From NCBI GenBank assembly GCA_002900995.3, contig CM035309.1:806001-870000 (forward strand): 64,000 nucleotides of DNA, read 5' to 3'. The notes beneath the pieces are model-generated. The model was not told the DNA's origin. It worked only from the letters and a program-made list of their open reading frames with translations, and ran no database searches. The first letter of the stretch is position 1. Each line of letters begins with the position of its first letter. This document shows positions 36,805 through 50,353 of the stretch, piece by piece. Source of the stretch: Ganoderma boninense. Its lineage: Eukaryota; Basidiomycota; Agaricomycetes; Polyporales; Polyporaceae. A program made the translations under genes and the position numbers.

Positions 36805-39673
36805 TCACGCGTGCGAGAGCGCTGCCTTAATAATGTCCGCGCCTTTCTCCCCCACCACAAGGACCGGCGCGACCTGTTAGCGTTACCAAGCAAGCACACG
36901 CTCAGTACATGACCGCACCGCGGGCAATGGTACGACGCACCGTCGGCCCACTGGTGATATTCGGGAAAATCGACGCATCCACGATCCGGAGGTTCGGGAT
37001 GCCGTGCACGCGCAGGAATGGGTCGACGACGCCGCCGTCCTCCTTGGGCGCCATGCGCGCGGTGCTGGTGGGGTGGTAGATGGTCTCGACCTTGCGGCGT
37101 ATCTCCGCCTCGACCGCGGCGTCGTCGAGCTCCTCGAAGCGGTGGTCGAGGATCGGGTCGGCGTCGCCCGCGGGGTGCAGCATCGACGCGAGCGGCTCGG
37201 TCTTGACGAGGCGCGTCATGAGGCGCGCGCCGCGCTTGAAGATCGCGATGTCGTTCTTGGTCGAGAGGTACCTGAGGTTGGTGGGTGTGGGTGTGAGGGG
37301 GGAATGTAGTGGTGAAAAGAGGACACGGGGCGCACCGGGGGTCGATCACGGGCTGGTCATTCGGATTGTTGGATTTCAGGCGGATCGTGCCTGTGCTCGT
37401 TGGCCTGCGCAAAGCATCAACAAATGCAAAACGACGAGACTGTCTTTTGTCGGTGCACACAAGACCATACCTGAGCAGCACGGCATGGAGCCCGAAGTAA
37501 TGGTCCCGTCGCAACTTCTCCGCGTTCTGCTTGAGGTATGCGGCAGGCGTGAAGAATATTTCCAAGTCTGGTGCGCCAGGGCCCGAAGTCGTGTCGATGA
37601 TCTCGTCTTTCGGGTGCTTGCTGCGTGGGAAAGAGTGCTGGGTCCGTTGAGCGTACGAAAGTCATGCCCTCAGCCAACTGCAAATGCATACACCGGTGGT
37701 TAGTACATGATGACAGAGAGAAAAGGAGGGCAGCTGCACTGACATTCGACAAGAAAGGCCCCTTGACTCTGAGCTTGTAGTCCAGGTATGCTTTCGCACG
37801 TACGAGCCTGTCGTAGAACGTCTGGCCTCTAAGCGCAAGAATGCTGGACTTGGTCTTGTCTAGGTAGAAGAAGTCGAGGACGAGGTGGTCCATCAAATGC
37901 GAGCCGACGCCCGGCAAGTCGGCGACGACAGGGATGTTGTGTGCCGCAAGATGTTCAGCTGGGCCAACGCCAGAGAGCATCAGGAGCTAAGGAGCGGCAA
38001 TGGCCATCAGCTCAACGCGGAAGAGAACTTCCATAGGGACACTCACCTGCGGAGTGTGTACGGAACCAGCACTAGACATTGGCATATTATGTGGACATCG
38101 TGACGCAAACTAGGCCGAAAATTACTTACGCTAAGACGACTTCCTTCCTGGCCCTGACGCGGAACTTGTCCCCAGTCGGCAGGTTAAACTCAACTCCAAC
38201 CGCACGAGGAACAGAACCCGACGTGTCGAAGAGGACGCGCGTTGTATGCGCCCGAGTGATGACCTTCAAGTTCGGCCTTGCAAGGACGGCAGGTGTGAGG
38301 TAAGCATATTCCGTCGTGACGCGTCTACCGCTCGGCGTAATAAACGTCACTGCAGCAAGCCATTCTGGTCAGTCTTCAGTCTTCTACTGTTCTTTCACCA
38401 CAGGCCGGATACATACAGGCCTACAAGGAAGAAGTGAATATTGAAAAATCAGTTTACGCAGAAGTAGTTACTCACCTTGGACACGCCCATTGTACCAGCA
38501 GGGGTATTCAGATCGGGCATATACCGCATCCCTGCGTTGACGCATGCTTTAATAAACCGTCCAGTTCCCTCAGATGTGTAGCTGAATAGCCCAGCTTGAT
38601 GATATATGAGCCGACGAGTGGAGCTTTGGCAGTTAGAAGACATACTTTGCATAGGACCCGAAGAACCACGCTTCGAGACGTCAACGTTCGGGTATGCTGG
38701 ATGAGGTTGGTATGCCTCGAACTTGAGGGTGTAACTGAAATGTAAATGTTGTTCCATAGGTAAGGTGTCGTTACGGGCAAAGGGGATCCACTTACTCGTG
38801 CAGCTCCCTGTACGTCCATTGAGAGGCGCCTTCTTGGCCCTTTTGGAGGGTCGCCCACTCATCATAATCCTCAGGTGCGCCGAGATGACATCTACAAAAA
38901 TGTTATGAATGCGTTCGTGCGTTGTTTCCAGCCTGGAATGCGTGGTTGGACGCATATAGTGACGGACGTACACCAACGCGTTCAAAGTCGTGCCTGTAAG
39001 GTTATACTCAGAGAGACATTCGTTAAGAGAGCGTCCATACTTACATCCTCCCAACAACTTAGCTAAAGGACCAAATGGATATGGATCAACATCGTCGAGA
39101 GTAACCGACAATTATCACCGGTTCCTACCTCTCGGCCAATATCTCGCTCGCGAGTTCGCATAGGGTTGAGGTGTGGTGCTTACACCCCAGTCATGGATGC
39201 TACGGAAGAGCCCGCTACCGACAGCAGGTATAATGGCCAAGGGGTTCTTGAGCGAGCTAGCGAGAGCTTTCAACGGTATCCCTCATACGAAACAAGACGG
39301 TGCAATTTACCTTTCGCCAGCCTCCAACAGGAGTACCCGAATGGACGAATCCTCGGACAATCTCGAGGCCAGGATGCATCCCGCCGTTCCTTTAGCCCGC
39401 GATGAGCAGTGAATAACAGCGCTTGAGGACGACGTGCTCACCACCCCCGACGATCACGACATCATATTCGTCGAAGTCGTACCTTGCATCAGATGTGCGG
39501 ATGCGTCGTGCAGACGTGGCGGCGTCTGCAAACAAAGCGCTATGATTGTCCTTGGACTTCTTACCATATGAAGCCCAGGTCACGAAGAAGAGGGTGCTGA
39601 GTACGACCGAGGCGGCGGCCAGGATCGATGGGCGTCTCGTAGTGGACAGCAGGATCTGGGACGCGAGAGGCAT
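36805..39673 (-). CDS. GMC-family FAD oxidoreductase with N-terminal membrane or signal segment
   Basis: GMC enzymes oxidise alcohols or sugars with FAD, often producing H2O2. The ATG is at 39673. A hydrophobic stretch near residues 21-36 could be a signal anchor. The dinucleotide fold is YDVVIVGGG-TAGC across an intron, then VLLLEAGE. Middle exons show KLLGG and DEWATLQKGQ. Later ones show AGSVHTPQLLMLSGVGPAEHL (GMC signature 2) and DLPGVGSHLMDH. The C-terminal exons carry YHPTSTARM and NLRIVDASIFPNI, and the last exon (36805-36873) ends KGADIIKAALSHA. Downstream exons include 37740-37986, 37471-37677, 37336-37404 and 36941-37271. One extra base at about 37626 breaks the frame. The active-site His (YHPTST) is present. 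The substrate is not predictable. Confidence 0.88.
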
Positions 39674-41721
39674 GATTGACTGCACAACAGGCGAGGACAG
39701 GAGGAATACGAAAGTGCATCCTAGGTCTGCGATGAGCCCACTTCAAATACCTTCAGGTATGCGAGACGCACCTTCGCTGCGCGAGACGGGGGCGCCACGC
39801 CATTACGGCCGCGTGTTCGTGCAGAGTCGGATTGACAGAACGCAAAACGTACGTTGACGGTTTGCCGCACTAGGACAACCTCGTCCTGGGAAGTATACAG
39901 ATGGGAGAGTAGCATAATAGCCGCAGGCGTGAGTCATGGATCTGGGTTAGTGCGCTGTCCACTCAACGAGCGCGAACTCCTGTTGGCACTAGCCCGAGTC
40001 GGCAGCAAGGCCGATTGCCTAGGTAATCTCCCTGCTTAGTGTCCTGGCGTTCAACACTATGGATGTACCGCTTGCTGTGCTTCCCGGTCTGACTGAAATG
40101 CAAAGCATAGGATGATTCGATATTTCAAGTTGAATTGAATTTGAAGTACCTTTCGAGGCGTCACTACGTAGCCCAGTACTGACCTGCGTTTTCAGTTGAC
40201 GGAAATATGAATCTTGTAGAAGTATCCAAGCGTGATTGTCGGCTACTAAAAGTACATCAAGTTCCAAGCTTCGAGTTTTCAGCAATCTTAGTATGGCATA
40301 GATAGCATGGGGCAGGAGGCTACTGGCAAGTTGCAAGCACTGGAGTACTTACTAAGCGACGCTCCTGGCAACTGCCGAGGCGATGTCACTGCCACATTTG
40401 AGCGCTTAGTAGCCTTGTCCTTTCGACCCACTCAGGCTGCATTCAATACTCAACGTTTAACGTTCAACGCTGATTTGGCCACCGATTTGACGCGCAGCTC
40501 TTCTTCGAGATGTATGGGTGCTGGATGCCACAACGTCGACAACCTCTTCAGCACCAAGGTCTCCAAAGATCTTCATCTCGTTCGGCTGCCCGGACCCTTC
40601 CGAGACTTCAACCACTCCAGCCTCACCGTCCGGTACCGGTAAACTGTGCTTCCTCGGTATTTTTCCCGCTCCGAACACAGTTAACCAACGTCCATGTGCA
40701 GACCTAGATGCGGGATTGTCCCGGCCATTCTGAGATTTCATGACCCGACATCGCCACCCCTGGCCCGCATGCCCACGTCGGAGGAGAGCCAACGAGTGAA
40801 GGCCGCGAGGGGTTGTCAGGCGCCACTGTCGGCATATTTGTGCGCAGCACACGGAAAGAAGAGTTGGGAGCGTTGAGTAAGTACGACTAATTCTTCTTTC
40901 TCAAGGGAATTAACTCCGTGAGGCACGCATACAGTGAATCTAGTTGTGACGCATCATTCATGGGCGCCACCGAAACGGATCTGGTACGATGACGCTTGCT
41001 GGAAATTACGGCTTGGTTGCCTCCGATCGGATTCTCGGCAGAGTGTTGGAACCGTCTCCATCCAGAAAGCTTGTCTCATCTTTGCCATCTCGTCTATGTG
41101 CTTTGTCCAGCCCGTGTCATCTCATGTCGCCACAGAAGCAGCCTGATGGAGTACAACCTCGGAGTGGGGATACTGCTAGCGTCGTTGGAGGTCGGACCTG
41201 CAACGATAATGTCGACGACACGAGCAACAAGCAAGTACTTATCTCATCAGTGGATGTTCGTTGACAAAACTGTTGCCATGTGCTCATCGAGCAGTCCAGA
41301 AAGGTGCGCTGCCGCTTTCACTCCGTTTTTTATATGTCATCTCTCTCATCCGATATGCTCATTTTCAGAATGTCGTTTAATCCGTGGACAATACCATCTG
41401 ATCGTTAAATCTTGAATGATAACCCATGCGCCCGGGCTCCATGTTAGGATCAAGGCAGCAGTTCGTCCCGCCAACGGAGGTATCCTTACACCGTACCCGT
41501 TCCTGCGCCATGCGCCCATGGACAGGCGCTCCCACTTGGCGACGGTCAGAACGCTCAGCAGTCAGCCAGGCCCCGGAGATATTGTTGTCTTCTGCAGGCA
41601 GATAAATAGCCCAGACTTCGCTGCGATTTCTTCCTCAAGAATACCCCCTTGGGTTACGACGCGAAGCTCTCCCGCGGATCCCTGACCACTCATTCCAGCT
41701 TCCCATTCAAAAAAGCCAATT
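39674..41721. other. intergenic, about 2 kb, no gene seen
   Basis: GMC promoter side and chitinase 1 promoter side. Open frames here are short and without recognisable domains. A TATA-like GATAAATAG lies at 41601-41609, about 115 bases before the chitinase start. Confidence 0.45.
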
Positions 41722-43701
41722 ATGGTCTTCCGCGCACCTGTTTTCTTCGCCCTGTTCGTGAGCGCTCTCCCCGCATTTGGCTTCGACATGTCCAGACAAG
41801 ACAACGTACGTTCTTCAATTCGAATACCACGCATCGCTTCTGCAACTAACTGGGCTTGAATCTGTGTTAGCTCGCGGTGTGAGTCTAATCAGCTTTGTGT
41901 ACTTCAATCCCCCTCACTTCATGCCAACGATGCAGGTATTGGGGACAAAACTCGTACGGCGCCTCCCATAGCTCGGATACCGCGAACTGGCAACAGAACC
42001 TCAGTTTCTACTGCCAGGTCAGTCAGTGTTGTTCTTGTGGGGGAAGAAGCCTTGTTTCTGACGAGCTCTGTTACAGGATGATACTATCGACACTATTCCG
42101 CTGGCATTCGTGAACGTCTTCGAGGGCGCTGGCGGCCTGCCTTCCCTGAACATGGCCAACGTGAGTACATAACAGATGGCTACGACTTCTGAGGGCGGCG
42201 CTCACAACCTGCGCGTCATAGATTTGCAACCCCTCTGATGTCCCAGCTTCCCTGAAACTGAGCTCCCCCACTGCTCGTTCCTCGCGTCGCAAATCCAGAC
42301 CTGTCAGTCGAAGGGAAAGACCATCACGCTCTCCCTCGGTGGCGCCACCGGCTTGGCGACTTTTAGCTCCGCATCTCAGGCCACCACCTTTGGTGACACT
42401 ATCTGGAACCTGTTCCTCGGTGGGTCGAGCAGCACTCGTCCCTTCGGCAGCGCTGTTCTCGATGGGTACGTCCCTCTCCGTTAGCCTAATTTGTTACGCA
42501 GACGAGCTGACAGATGCTCGCAGCATCGACATCGACATCGAGGGCGGCACTACCATGTACTACGACTCCTTCATCAACCGCATCCGCACTCTTGCACAAG
42601 GCTCGAGCAAGAAGTACTACGTCACCGGCGCCCCGCAGTGTCCGTTCCCCGATGCCTACATGGGCACGTGAGTGTACCCACATCTTTGCATTTCCGCCAG
42701 GTGCAGAGTAGCGAGTTGCCTGACGTCGCGGTGCTTGTCGCAGGGTCCTGAACGCGGTCGCGTTCGACGCGATCTACATCCAGTTCTACAACAACTACTG
42801 CGGCCTGACCAACTACAACAACCCCTCCGCCTGGGACTTCGGCATGTGGGACAAATGGGCCAAGGTAGTCGCGCCAAACAAGAATATCAAAGTCTACATC
42901 GGCGCCCTCGCGGCGGAATCCGCAGGCGGTTCAGGATACGTCACGCGGCCACGCTCAGCAACATCGCGATCGAGACCCGCAGCAAGTACTCGTCGTTCGG
43001 TGGCGTTATGCTTTGGGACGCCTCGCAGGCTTATGGTGTGTCGTCGACTCATACTAGGTCCGTGGAAGACTTCTGCTAATGTGCTCCGTGTTGATGCGAT
43101 AGCGAACAACCGCTTCGACAAGACGGTGAAGGAGTCCATCCGCCAGAGCGGTGATGGTAGCGCGCCCACCACCTCGAGCAGTGCGAACCTGACCACCACC
43201 AGCAAGGCAACCACGTCTACCTCATCCCGGATGACGACGGTCAGGACATCGAGCATCACCATTTCGATCATGAGCACTACTGCTTCGACCACGAGCACTG
43301 GCACTGTCGAGAATACGAGCACTGGCACCACCGTCCAGCCCACGATCACGAGTGCCACCGCCGACACTACAACCTCGAGTTCCGCTGGAACTACGAGCAC
43401 ATCTAGGAGCACGACTGAGACATCCACTTTCTGCGTCATCAACCTCGACCAGCTCTGCGGGCTCTGCATCTTGCGCAGGCGTCTCCGCATGGTCCCAGAC
43501 AGTCGCTGTGAGTTCTCCGTCGACTCTCTCTCTTCATTCACGCATTGTGAACTCATCTGACCGTGTGCCGCATTGCATCAAAGTACAACGGTGGGCAGAA
43601 AGTTGTCTACCGTGGGCACCTCTACACCGCCAAGTGGTGGAGCTATGGCGACGTGCCTGGCGGTGTCAGCGGCGAATGGACCGACAACGGCGAAATGCTA
43701 A
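41722..43701 (+). CDS. GH18 chitinase with C-terminal CBM5/12-type chitin-binding module
   Basis: A secreted class III-type endochitinase. Exons: 41722-41805, 41871-41878 (8 bases), 41936-42017, 42077-42160, 42222-42465, 42524-42667, 42744-43035, 43103-43507 and 43584-43701. It shows a signal peptide (MVFRAPVFFALFVSALPAFG), a YWGQNSYGASHSSDTANW start and LSLGGATG. The catalytic DxxDxDxE spans the intron as LDG-IDIDIEGG. VMLWDASQAYG follows, then a Ser/Thr-rich linker and a YNGGQKVVYRGHLYTAKWWSYG binding module. Compared with the sister gene at 51274-53025, four single-base breaks stand out: missing near 42254 and 42942, extra T at 43428-43430, and extra A at 43693-43695, which hides the expected Gly-Glu-Cys stop. 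Confidence 0.9.
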
Positions 43702-44483
43702 GTGCTCTGCTCCCTTACATGCTTCGTACCAGTATTGGGTGGTGGTCTCGCCGCCTCAACAGCGCGCAACACACAACACACAGGAAATGCCGAACTTGAA
43801 TGGCTGACTCTCGCCCGGCGCCGAGTCCGCCCGACAAGCTGCGCGATTCCCCGCCCACCATACATCATAACATATGCTTGCTATTGATAGCGCACAGTAT
43901 ATTGTTGTGTACGGGGCAGCGTCTTCGCGTCTGGCGGCAGGTGCTGGTGCCACATGTAGACATGATGCCATCCAGCCAGGGGACTTTCAATCTCGCAGCT
44001 TTCAACTACCTCCTCAGAACTTCTTCCTATCTCTATCTGGCTCTATCCTGCCATGATATGATCTCGTAATACTCTCAAACTCTCAGTCTTCCGTTAGCCT
44101 ATCTGTATCTGTCGTTATCTTTGTCTGTCGTTGCAGTCAGTCCTCCTGTACCCAGGGAATACACTCGTTTTTCCGTGTCTGAAAAGATCGCATTGGAGCA
44201 CTACAGGGTTATCGCGTAAGATATAATGGGAAGAAAATTATGTTTCTTTCTCACCAGCTTTCAAACTTCGACGACCACTTGTCAACTTACGGACCGTAGT
44301 TGTGGCCAGCCGGCGAGGCGTTGAGTAGATCTCGTTGCCTAAACGGGTTGTTTCGGAGATTGCCGAAATGTGCAAATCTAGCCGATTACTACGACAATGA
44401 TTATTGATATGGACTGTAGTGCCCTTTGACCCGCAATATTTTTCTTCTCCTCATCTCTCACCTCCATCTATACCACTTCCGCC
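43702..44483. other. intergenic, chitinase 1 3' flank and eIF3j promoter
   Basis: Nothing recognised. A TCTGTCGT-like pyrimidine-rich stretch lies near 44090-44140. Confidence 0.45.
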
Positions 44484-45485
44484 ATGTCTGACTGGGGTAT
44501 GATCAGTGCTATTGTTTCTTGAGTGCTTGTCTAACCAGTGGAAGGAGTACAGAAGCGTCTGACGACGATGTGCCGCAAGCAGCGCCCTCTGCCCCGGCAC
44601 CAAAGAAACCGGCAAAGAGCAAATGGGAAGGCGAAGACGAGGAGGATGATGGACCTGTGGTACGTCTATCATCTGTTTCGCTCAGCATTGGCTGCTTCAA
44701 CGCGTCGTATCAGAGCGACTGGGAAGCATCGTCTGAGGAGGAGGAAGAAGAGAAACCAGCACCCGCACCCGTCGCGCCACCAAAGAAGAAGGGTACTCTG
44801 AAGCAGAAACTCGCGGAGAAGGAGGCTTTGAAGGCCCAGAAAGCTGCTGACGGGGAGGACGACTACGACGAGGACTCGGTGCTCGACCCGCGGGAGAAGG
44901 CGCGAAGAGACAAGGAGAAGGAGCTCGCGTCAGATATGAACAACGCTGCCGATCTCTTCGGCGCCGTTGGACTCGGAGGTGCGTTCCCCGCTTGGTTGTG
45001 GAGAGGGGTTCTCGGAGCTCAGCGATGTTGAGCGATCAGGTACATCCTCCAAGGAGCTCGACTGGCTGATTTCAGCACAGCCCCGGACAAAGGAGGACTT
45101 CGTCGAGTTTTCGGACAAGATCATCGAGTACATCGTCAAGCGACACCAGAGCAAGCCGCTATACGCTACCTTCCTTGAACATCATGTCCGCCAACTCGCG
45201 ATGCCGCTGCGCGACGTCGAGGTCCGCAAGGTGGCTAGTGGCCTCACCGCGCTTTCCAACGAGAAGCAGAAAGAGCAGCGCGATAAGGCGTCGGGCAAGA
45301 AGAAGCCAAAGACGGTGGGCAAGCCGACGCTTGGGGCTGCGAAGCCGTCAAGCAAGTACGTTACTCTCTTCACCGATGTTCCGTCGCATGGTTTGCTCAC
45401 GCTTCTTTTCTGTTTACTTTCCAGAATCGACACATCCGCGTACGAGGAGGCGCTGGACGACTTCGGGCCAGACGACTTCATGTAG
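44484..45485 (+). CDS. translation initiation factor eIF3 subunit j (HCR1-like)
   Basis: eIF3j is a loosely bound eIF3 subunit near the 40S mRNA channel; yeast HCR1 also acts in rRNA processing. Exons: 44484-44496, 44553-44658, 44714-44978, 45040-45355 and 45425-45485. It starts MSDWEASDDDVP, typical of the family. Acidic and Lys-rich blocks follow (KSKWEGEDEEDDGPV, SDWEASSEEEEEE, KKKGTLKQKLAEKEA), then DPREKARRDKEKE, ADLFGAVGLGG, FVEFSDKIIEYIVKRHQSK, and the acidic end DDFGPDDFM. The frame is intact and the length is normal. Confidence 0.92.
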
Positions 45486-46168
45486 AGTATGTATCAATGC
45501 TGTCTGTTTCATACCCGTAGGTGGCCGAATTGTAGCGTAGTGCGTTGCTGTAGCACATCCGTTTTCCCGTCCTTTGTGCCGACGTCTGCCGTACGCTGCC
45601 GTCCGTTAATTTCAACCGAGGTTCGTGCGACTCGGAGACCAGGAAGCATTATTAGAACCGCAGCACTTCTGCTCCCCTACTGTCGCCCATGCGCTTCCTC
45701 TCGACGGACTGTCGCGTGATGTAGTAAGCATCATTGGCATCCGTTAAACGGTGTTATGCCGTTACCTGAGACATGGTATTGATCGAGAGGATGAATCCTC
45801 ACCACTGAAGCTACACAAGAACGTATGACCAGGAAGAGAGGGCATAAAGCAGTGCGGGGAGTATGATAACGTGTTCATCGCGATATACTCGAGGGGTCAG
45901 TTGTTTTGAGGTGGATGGACCTGTGTATGCAAGTAGAAATTACCGTGGTGGTTAAGTGAAGTAGTTCGGGATCGTTAGTTAACGCCTGTTGGTCATGCTC
46001 GCATAGATAGCGAGGCAAGCGCCAGGCTGCGGACCGAGTGCTCGGACGTGCGCACGGCGAGTGACGAACTTGAGCCCGGTCCCACTTTGTGCAGCCACGG
46101 CCCACCACTGTCCTCCTCCTCTATAAATCCTCTCCTGGCTCGTAGACTATGCACAACAATCTCGCTCA
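45486..46168. other. intergenic, no gene seen
   Basis: Flank between eIF3j and the lipase gene. Only short chance frames. Confidence 0.45.
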
Positions 46169-47746
46169 ATGCTCTTCTCGACGGTGACAAGCTGGATCAC
46201 ATCCTTCCTAGCCGCCTCCAGCTCGCTCTGGAACCATGCTCATCCTCCAAAGTTAAACGCACAACCCGGGCCTACGGTACCAACCGCAACAGCCGCCCCT
46301 CTACAGTTTGAACTGCGCCATCTCCATGCTACCTCCACAGACGGGCAGGTACTCCTCCATGATGTGCAGGAAGCCGGTATCAACGCGCTCGCGCTGGGCG
46401 GGGAGCCGATGAACTATCCATTGCGGACAAAGCGAGTCACGACCCACCGGCCTGCCTCCATGGACGCCTTCCACAACGCGCGAGTGCGCTCGATGCGCTT
46501 CCGGGAGAGCGCGGTCCTAGATTGGGACAAGATCGAGGTGGATGGGCCGGACGTGGAAGATAGAGAGACGTTGCTCGTCCTCGCGAAGATGACGAACAAC
46601 GCGTATCTCCTGCCGGACGAGGAGGGCTGGTACCCGTTGGGCAAGTCTTGGAACGACGTGAGTAGCGTTACTTTGGTGACTTAAGCTGCCGTTGGGCTTG
46701 GGCATCGCCTATGCCCCTCTCGAGCCTTACCTGACAGATTCTGTGCTCAGAGCATCCCTTTCGGCTGGGACCCCGATGATGACGGCTTCCGCGGCCACGT
46801 CTTCGCGACCCCCGATAACTCGACGGTCGTGCTCTCTATCAAGGGCACGTCAGCTGCATTCATCGGTGGTGGTGGTCCGACGTCCAAGAAGGACAAGGTG
46901 AACGACAACATGCTCTTCAGCTGCTGCTGCGCCCGCGTGGACTGGACATGGACGACTGTGTGCGGATGCTACCGGGGAGGTTGGAAGTGCGACCAGAATT
47001 GCTTAGAGGAGGCAATGGTGGAGGACGGTCTATTCTATCCGCAAGGCATTGTGAGTGGCAGCTCTTGCTCGACTGTATGCGCCTCATGCTCACTCCTGCT
47101 CCCACTTTCCGCTCGCGAAAGAATCTATATAACAACGTCTCATACCTATACCCCAATTCTAACATCTGGGTTACCGGTCATTCGCTGGGTGGTGCTCTGG
47201 CGTCGCTTCTGAGTGTGACCTTCGGTGCACCAGCGGTCGCCATGGAGTCCCCGGGAGAGAAGATGGCCTCCAGCCGACTGCACCTCCCCTCGCCTGTATG
47301 TCCCCGCTATATATGCCCCGTCACAATGTGTAACTCATATCACACATGTTGCTAGCCCGAGACCCAGCCCATAACCCATCTATACCACACCGCCGACCCG
47401 ATCGCCATGGGCACCTGCAACGGCGTGCTGTCCTCATGCTTCCTCGGGGGGTACGCGATGGAGAGCAGGTGCCATCTCGGCAAGTCGATCGTATACGACA
47501 CCGTCTCGAACCTCTCGTGGTCGGTCGACATCCGCACGCACACGATCGTGAATGTCATCGAGAAGCTGCTCGCGGACCCGTGGCCTCCTGCGGTCGAACA
47601 AGGGGCGCGAGGTCCCCAAGCCGGTCGCGGAGGAGGATTGCGTGGTGAGTGTCGCTCGCTTTGTTTGGTGGCGAGAATGAGGACAAGCTGACGTCGCGCT
47701 GCAGGAATGCTACAGCTGGGACTTTGGAGACTATCCATCGAAGTAG
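46169..47746 (+). CDS. ATG15-like lipase
   Basis: ATG15 is a vacuolar membrane-bound phospholipase that breaks down autophagic bodies. The ATG is at 46169, followed by a hydrophobic N-terminus ([15 protein letters not shown]) fitting a signal anchor. Then come an [15 protein letters not shown] segment, [35 protein letters not shown] and a cysteine-rich segment ([28 protein letters not shown]). The lipase serine lies in [12 protein letters not shown], then [31 protein letters not shown], and HTI with the likely catalytic His. The last exon, 47705-47746, ends [13 protein letters not shown] frame break of one base lies near 47597. Autophagy function is inferred from family resemblance. Confidence 0.87.
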
Positions 47747-48636
47747 TCGCGCATTTCGTGCTGTCGCGGATGGCTTTCTTGGGTTTTATTGTATACGGGT
47801 TATGTGGCAACTAGTGAACGCTGTGGTTGCTTTCTAGGATACTACCACGGAGTGTGTCTCAACACCTGGCTCCAGCCGAGTCGCAACAACGGAGTAGAAC
47901 TGCCTGTGACCCCCGCCAATCGACGCGCCGCTCCCGGCGGTGTGCACATGGTGGAGCAGAATTCTGCGTCCTGCGCGAGTATAGGCTGCATTGGCTCTGG
48001 CTAGACTAGAATGGGCGACTGGACGTGGTCCCTCGCCCTACCCCCATTGCGCGTGACCCTGAAGCTCAACCCAAGGATACGCAGGTCTTGCAGGGCGGGT
48101 AGGATCCCGAACATGAGCCCCGAGGAGGGGTCGCCTGCTATCCATATGGAGGTGCAGGTGCGTATGATCACCTCTAGCCTTCAGAGGTGTTGCTCGGGGC
48201 GGATGGAGTGCGTGAGCGCGGCGACATCCTCAACCATGTAACGCACGCCCCGACCCTTGAACGAGCCGAGGATGACAAGTATAGAACGCAGGAAATGCAC
48301 CCGACTTGCAGGGGGCACGTACTTACGACTTATCATGACCCCCCAGAGAATGCCCTTGTGTGCAGTCTCAGGATGATGAGACCTGAGGCCTGAGGCCTCA
48401 GACAGCACAGTCCTCTTCTTTACGATGCTTCTCCCCCGAATTCATGAAAAAATGACACACGTGCACACCCTAGAGGTGGAGCATTCTTGAAGCTTTGAAG
48501 GGAAGACCTTGAAATCGGGATGCGCTAGCCGCACGACGCCCTGACTTCACAAACAAGTATATAACTTAAGTTCGCACGTAAAGTACGGTGCAAACATGAA
48601 CCTCAGAACTCTAACATGCCACGATGTGATACCTGT
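47747..48636. other. intergenic between two convergent genes
   Basis: 3' flanks of the lipase and carrier genes. No gene recognised. A nearly palindromic GAGGCCTGAGGCCTC-type repeat lies near 48385-48402. Confidence 0.4.
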
Positions 48637-50353
48637 CTACGGCTTTACGCCCTGAAGGCGATACAAGAGCGCCATCAGGGCCAACGTGAAGTGCTCGAAT
48701 TGGTCCTTGGACATGAACAGGAGTGCTTGCGTCAAGACCGCCTTCACCAATTGCGCACCCATCCCCTATAGAGATGCCAAAGTAAGACTTCCAGGCAGTA
48801 CCAAGATAATAGAGAACGCACCTGGTACCAGCCAGCGAACCCCTTCCGGCGCCACACGCGGGCGAAGAACAGTAAGCGCACCGACGTGGTGGCCAGTCTT
48901 ATGATGGGGCTTGTTGTGCACAGGCACGGGGAGATGCTCCTCCTCCGCGTCCTCGATATCCGCGGAGCGCGCCTGGATGCGCACCTTCGCCATAATATAT
49001 GGGTACGTGACCTTCGGAACACACAACAGAGGAACTCCGTCTCAGCCTTTGCCACAATGAAAGTCGGGGAAAAACAGCACGCACGACAGTCGCGAGCGCC
49101 TTGCTGATCGCGCCGACGCTGAACGCCATCCATGGGCTCAGCTTCGCGTTCATGTTCGTCTCGCCGCGCGCGACGAGCATCAGGCTCTTCACGCGCTCGA
49201 ACATCCCGTACGTGATCGCCGGGTTCACCGTCAGCACGAGCCCAGGCCGGAGCCCGAGCCAGAGGCCCGACACGCCCTCCTCCGCGATGATCTCGCGCGC
49301 GACCCCGAGGAACGAGTCGTCGTACGCCTCCTCCTTCGCCTTCTCTTTCTCCGCGCCTGCCTCCTGGTCCCCCTCCGCGGTCTCCTTGCCCTTGCCCTTG
49401 CCCTTGGGGCGGTCGAGCGAACGGCCGACCTGCTGGCGGGTCGCGATGACGGAGACAGGGATGGTGAAGATCTGCGCGAGCGCGCCGGCCACTGCGCCGA
49501 GGGCGAGCTCTGCCGCCGTGCTTAGTGGCGCGGCGGCGCTCCCTGCGGGTCGTTTTGCGGCGAGGCGCTTCATGTAGGATGTGCGTACGATGGAATAGAA
49601 GAAGAAATACGCGTATTCTATCGTGAAGAGGAACGTATTCAGCAAATGGATACATATACCGTAGTGTTTGAGGTGTGCACTTACGCATGGAGAAGGTGTT
49701 GAGCATGGTGGCCATGAAGCCCCGGTAGTAACCAAGAAGACCGTCTTCTCGGAGTATCTCTCGAGCACGGCGAACACGGTCAGCTTGTCCCCAGATTCTG
49801 AGGTGCTCGCTTGTATGCGCGTCTTAACACTAGAGAAACGTCAGCGTACACTTAAATGGGAAGAGTTCGAGAGTTGGCTGCACTCACGTATCTAGTGGGT
49901 ACACAGCGCTGGGATATAATAAAGGTGATCAGCTAGTTGTACCAAGTCAATATCAGTGCGTCACGAAAGGTTTGACCGGGGAACGGCTCCGTATCTGACA
50001 TTAGCACCTGAGAGTCGCACCAGTCAACTCCAGATGGTAGCAATTCGCTTAAACAAGCACACTTGCACCTCTACGTCGTTTCGGAAGCTAAACAGGGGAA
50101 CTGAGCGAGTTCCAGCGAAACGGCTAGCGGAATGGGATAGCAGTGCGGTTGTTCGAGACCCGCCATCATGCACAACTGCAGCACCAGTCCACACAATAGC
50201 CTTCGCCTCGACCCCATCAGTCCGGGTTCTTTCCGGGCCCCTCGCCGCGAGTTGAGCACGAGTGTAGCAGACCACTCACGCATTACTGAAGCAAGCTCCC
50301 AACGCTCCGGCCAATGCGGACCCAAATGGCGTGAGTTGCGCGGGCTTGGACAT
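48637..50353 (-). CDS. peroxisomal-type mitochondrial-carrier-family transporter (ANT1/PMP47-like)
   Basis: A six-helix carrier with three repeats. Relatives such as yeast ANT1 exchange ATP and AMP across the peroxisomal membrane. Exons on the minus strand: 50353-50280, 49908-49888, 49829-49685, 49617-49085, 49011-48822 and 48765-48637. Repeat signatures: YPLDT then VKTRIQAS, IFTIPVSVIATRQQVG, and TYPYIMAKVRIQARS; the last two are typical of the peroxisomal subgroup. The end is GMGAQLVKAVLTQALLFMSKDQ. A charged insert (KGKGKGKETAEGDQEAGAEKEKAKEE) lies in loop two. Frame breaks: one base missing at about 49756, and an indel near 48865-48890. Substrate is inferred. Confidence 0.85.

Noticed and set aside
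50030..50170. Possible tRNA or 5S-like segment (GTTCGAGAC and AAGCTAAACAGGGG-like words)
   Set aside because: No cloverleaf or full 5S consensus could be assembled around them.
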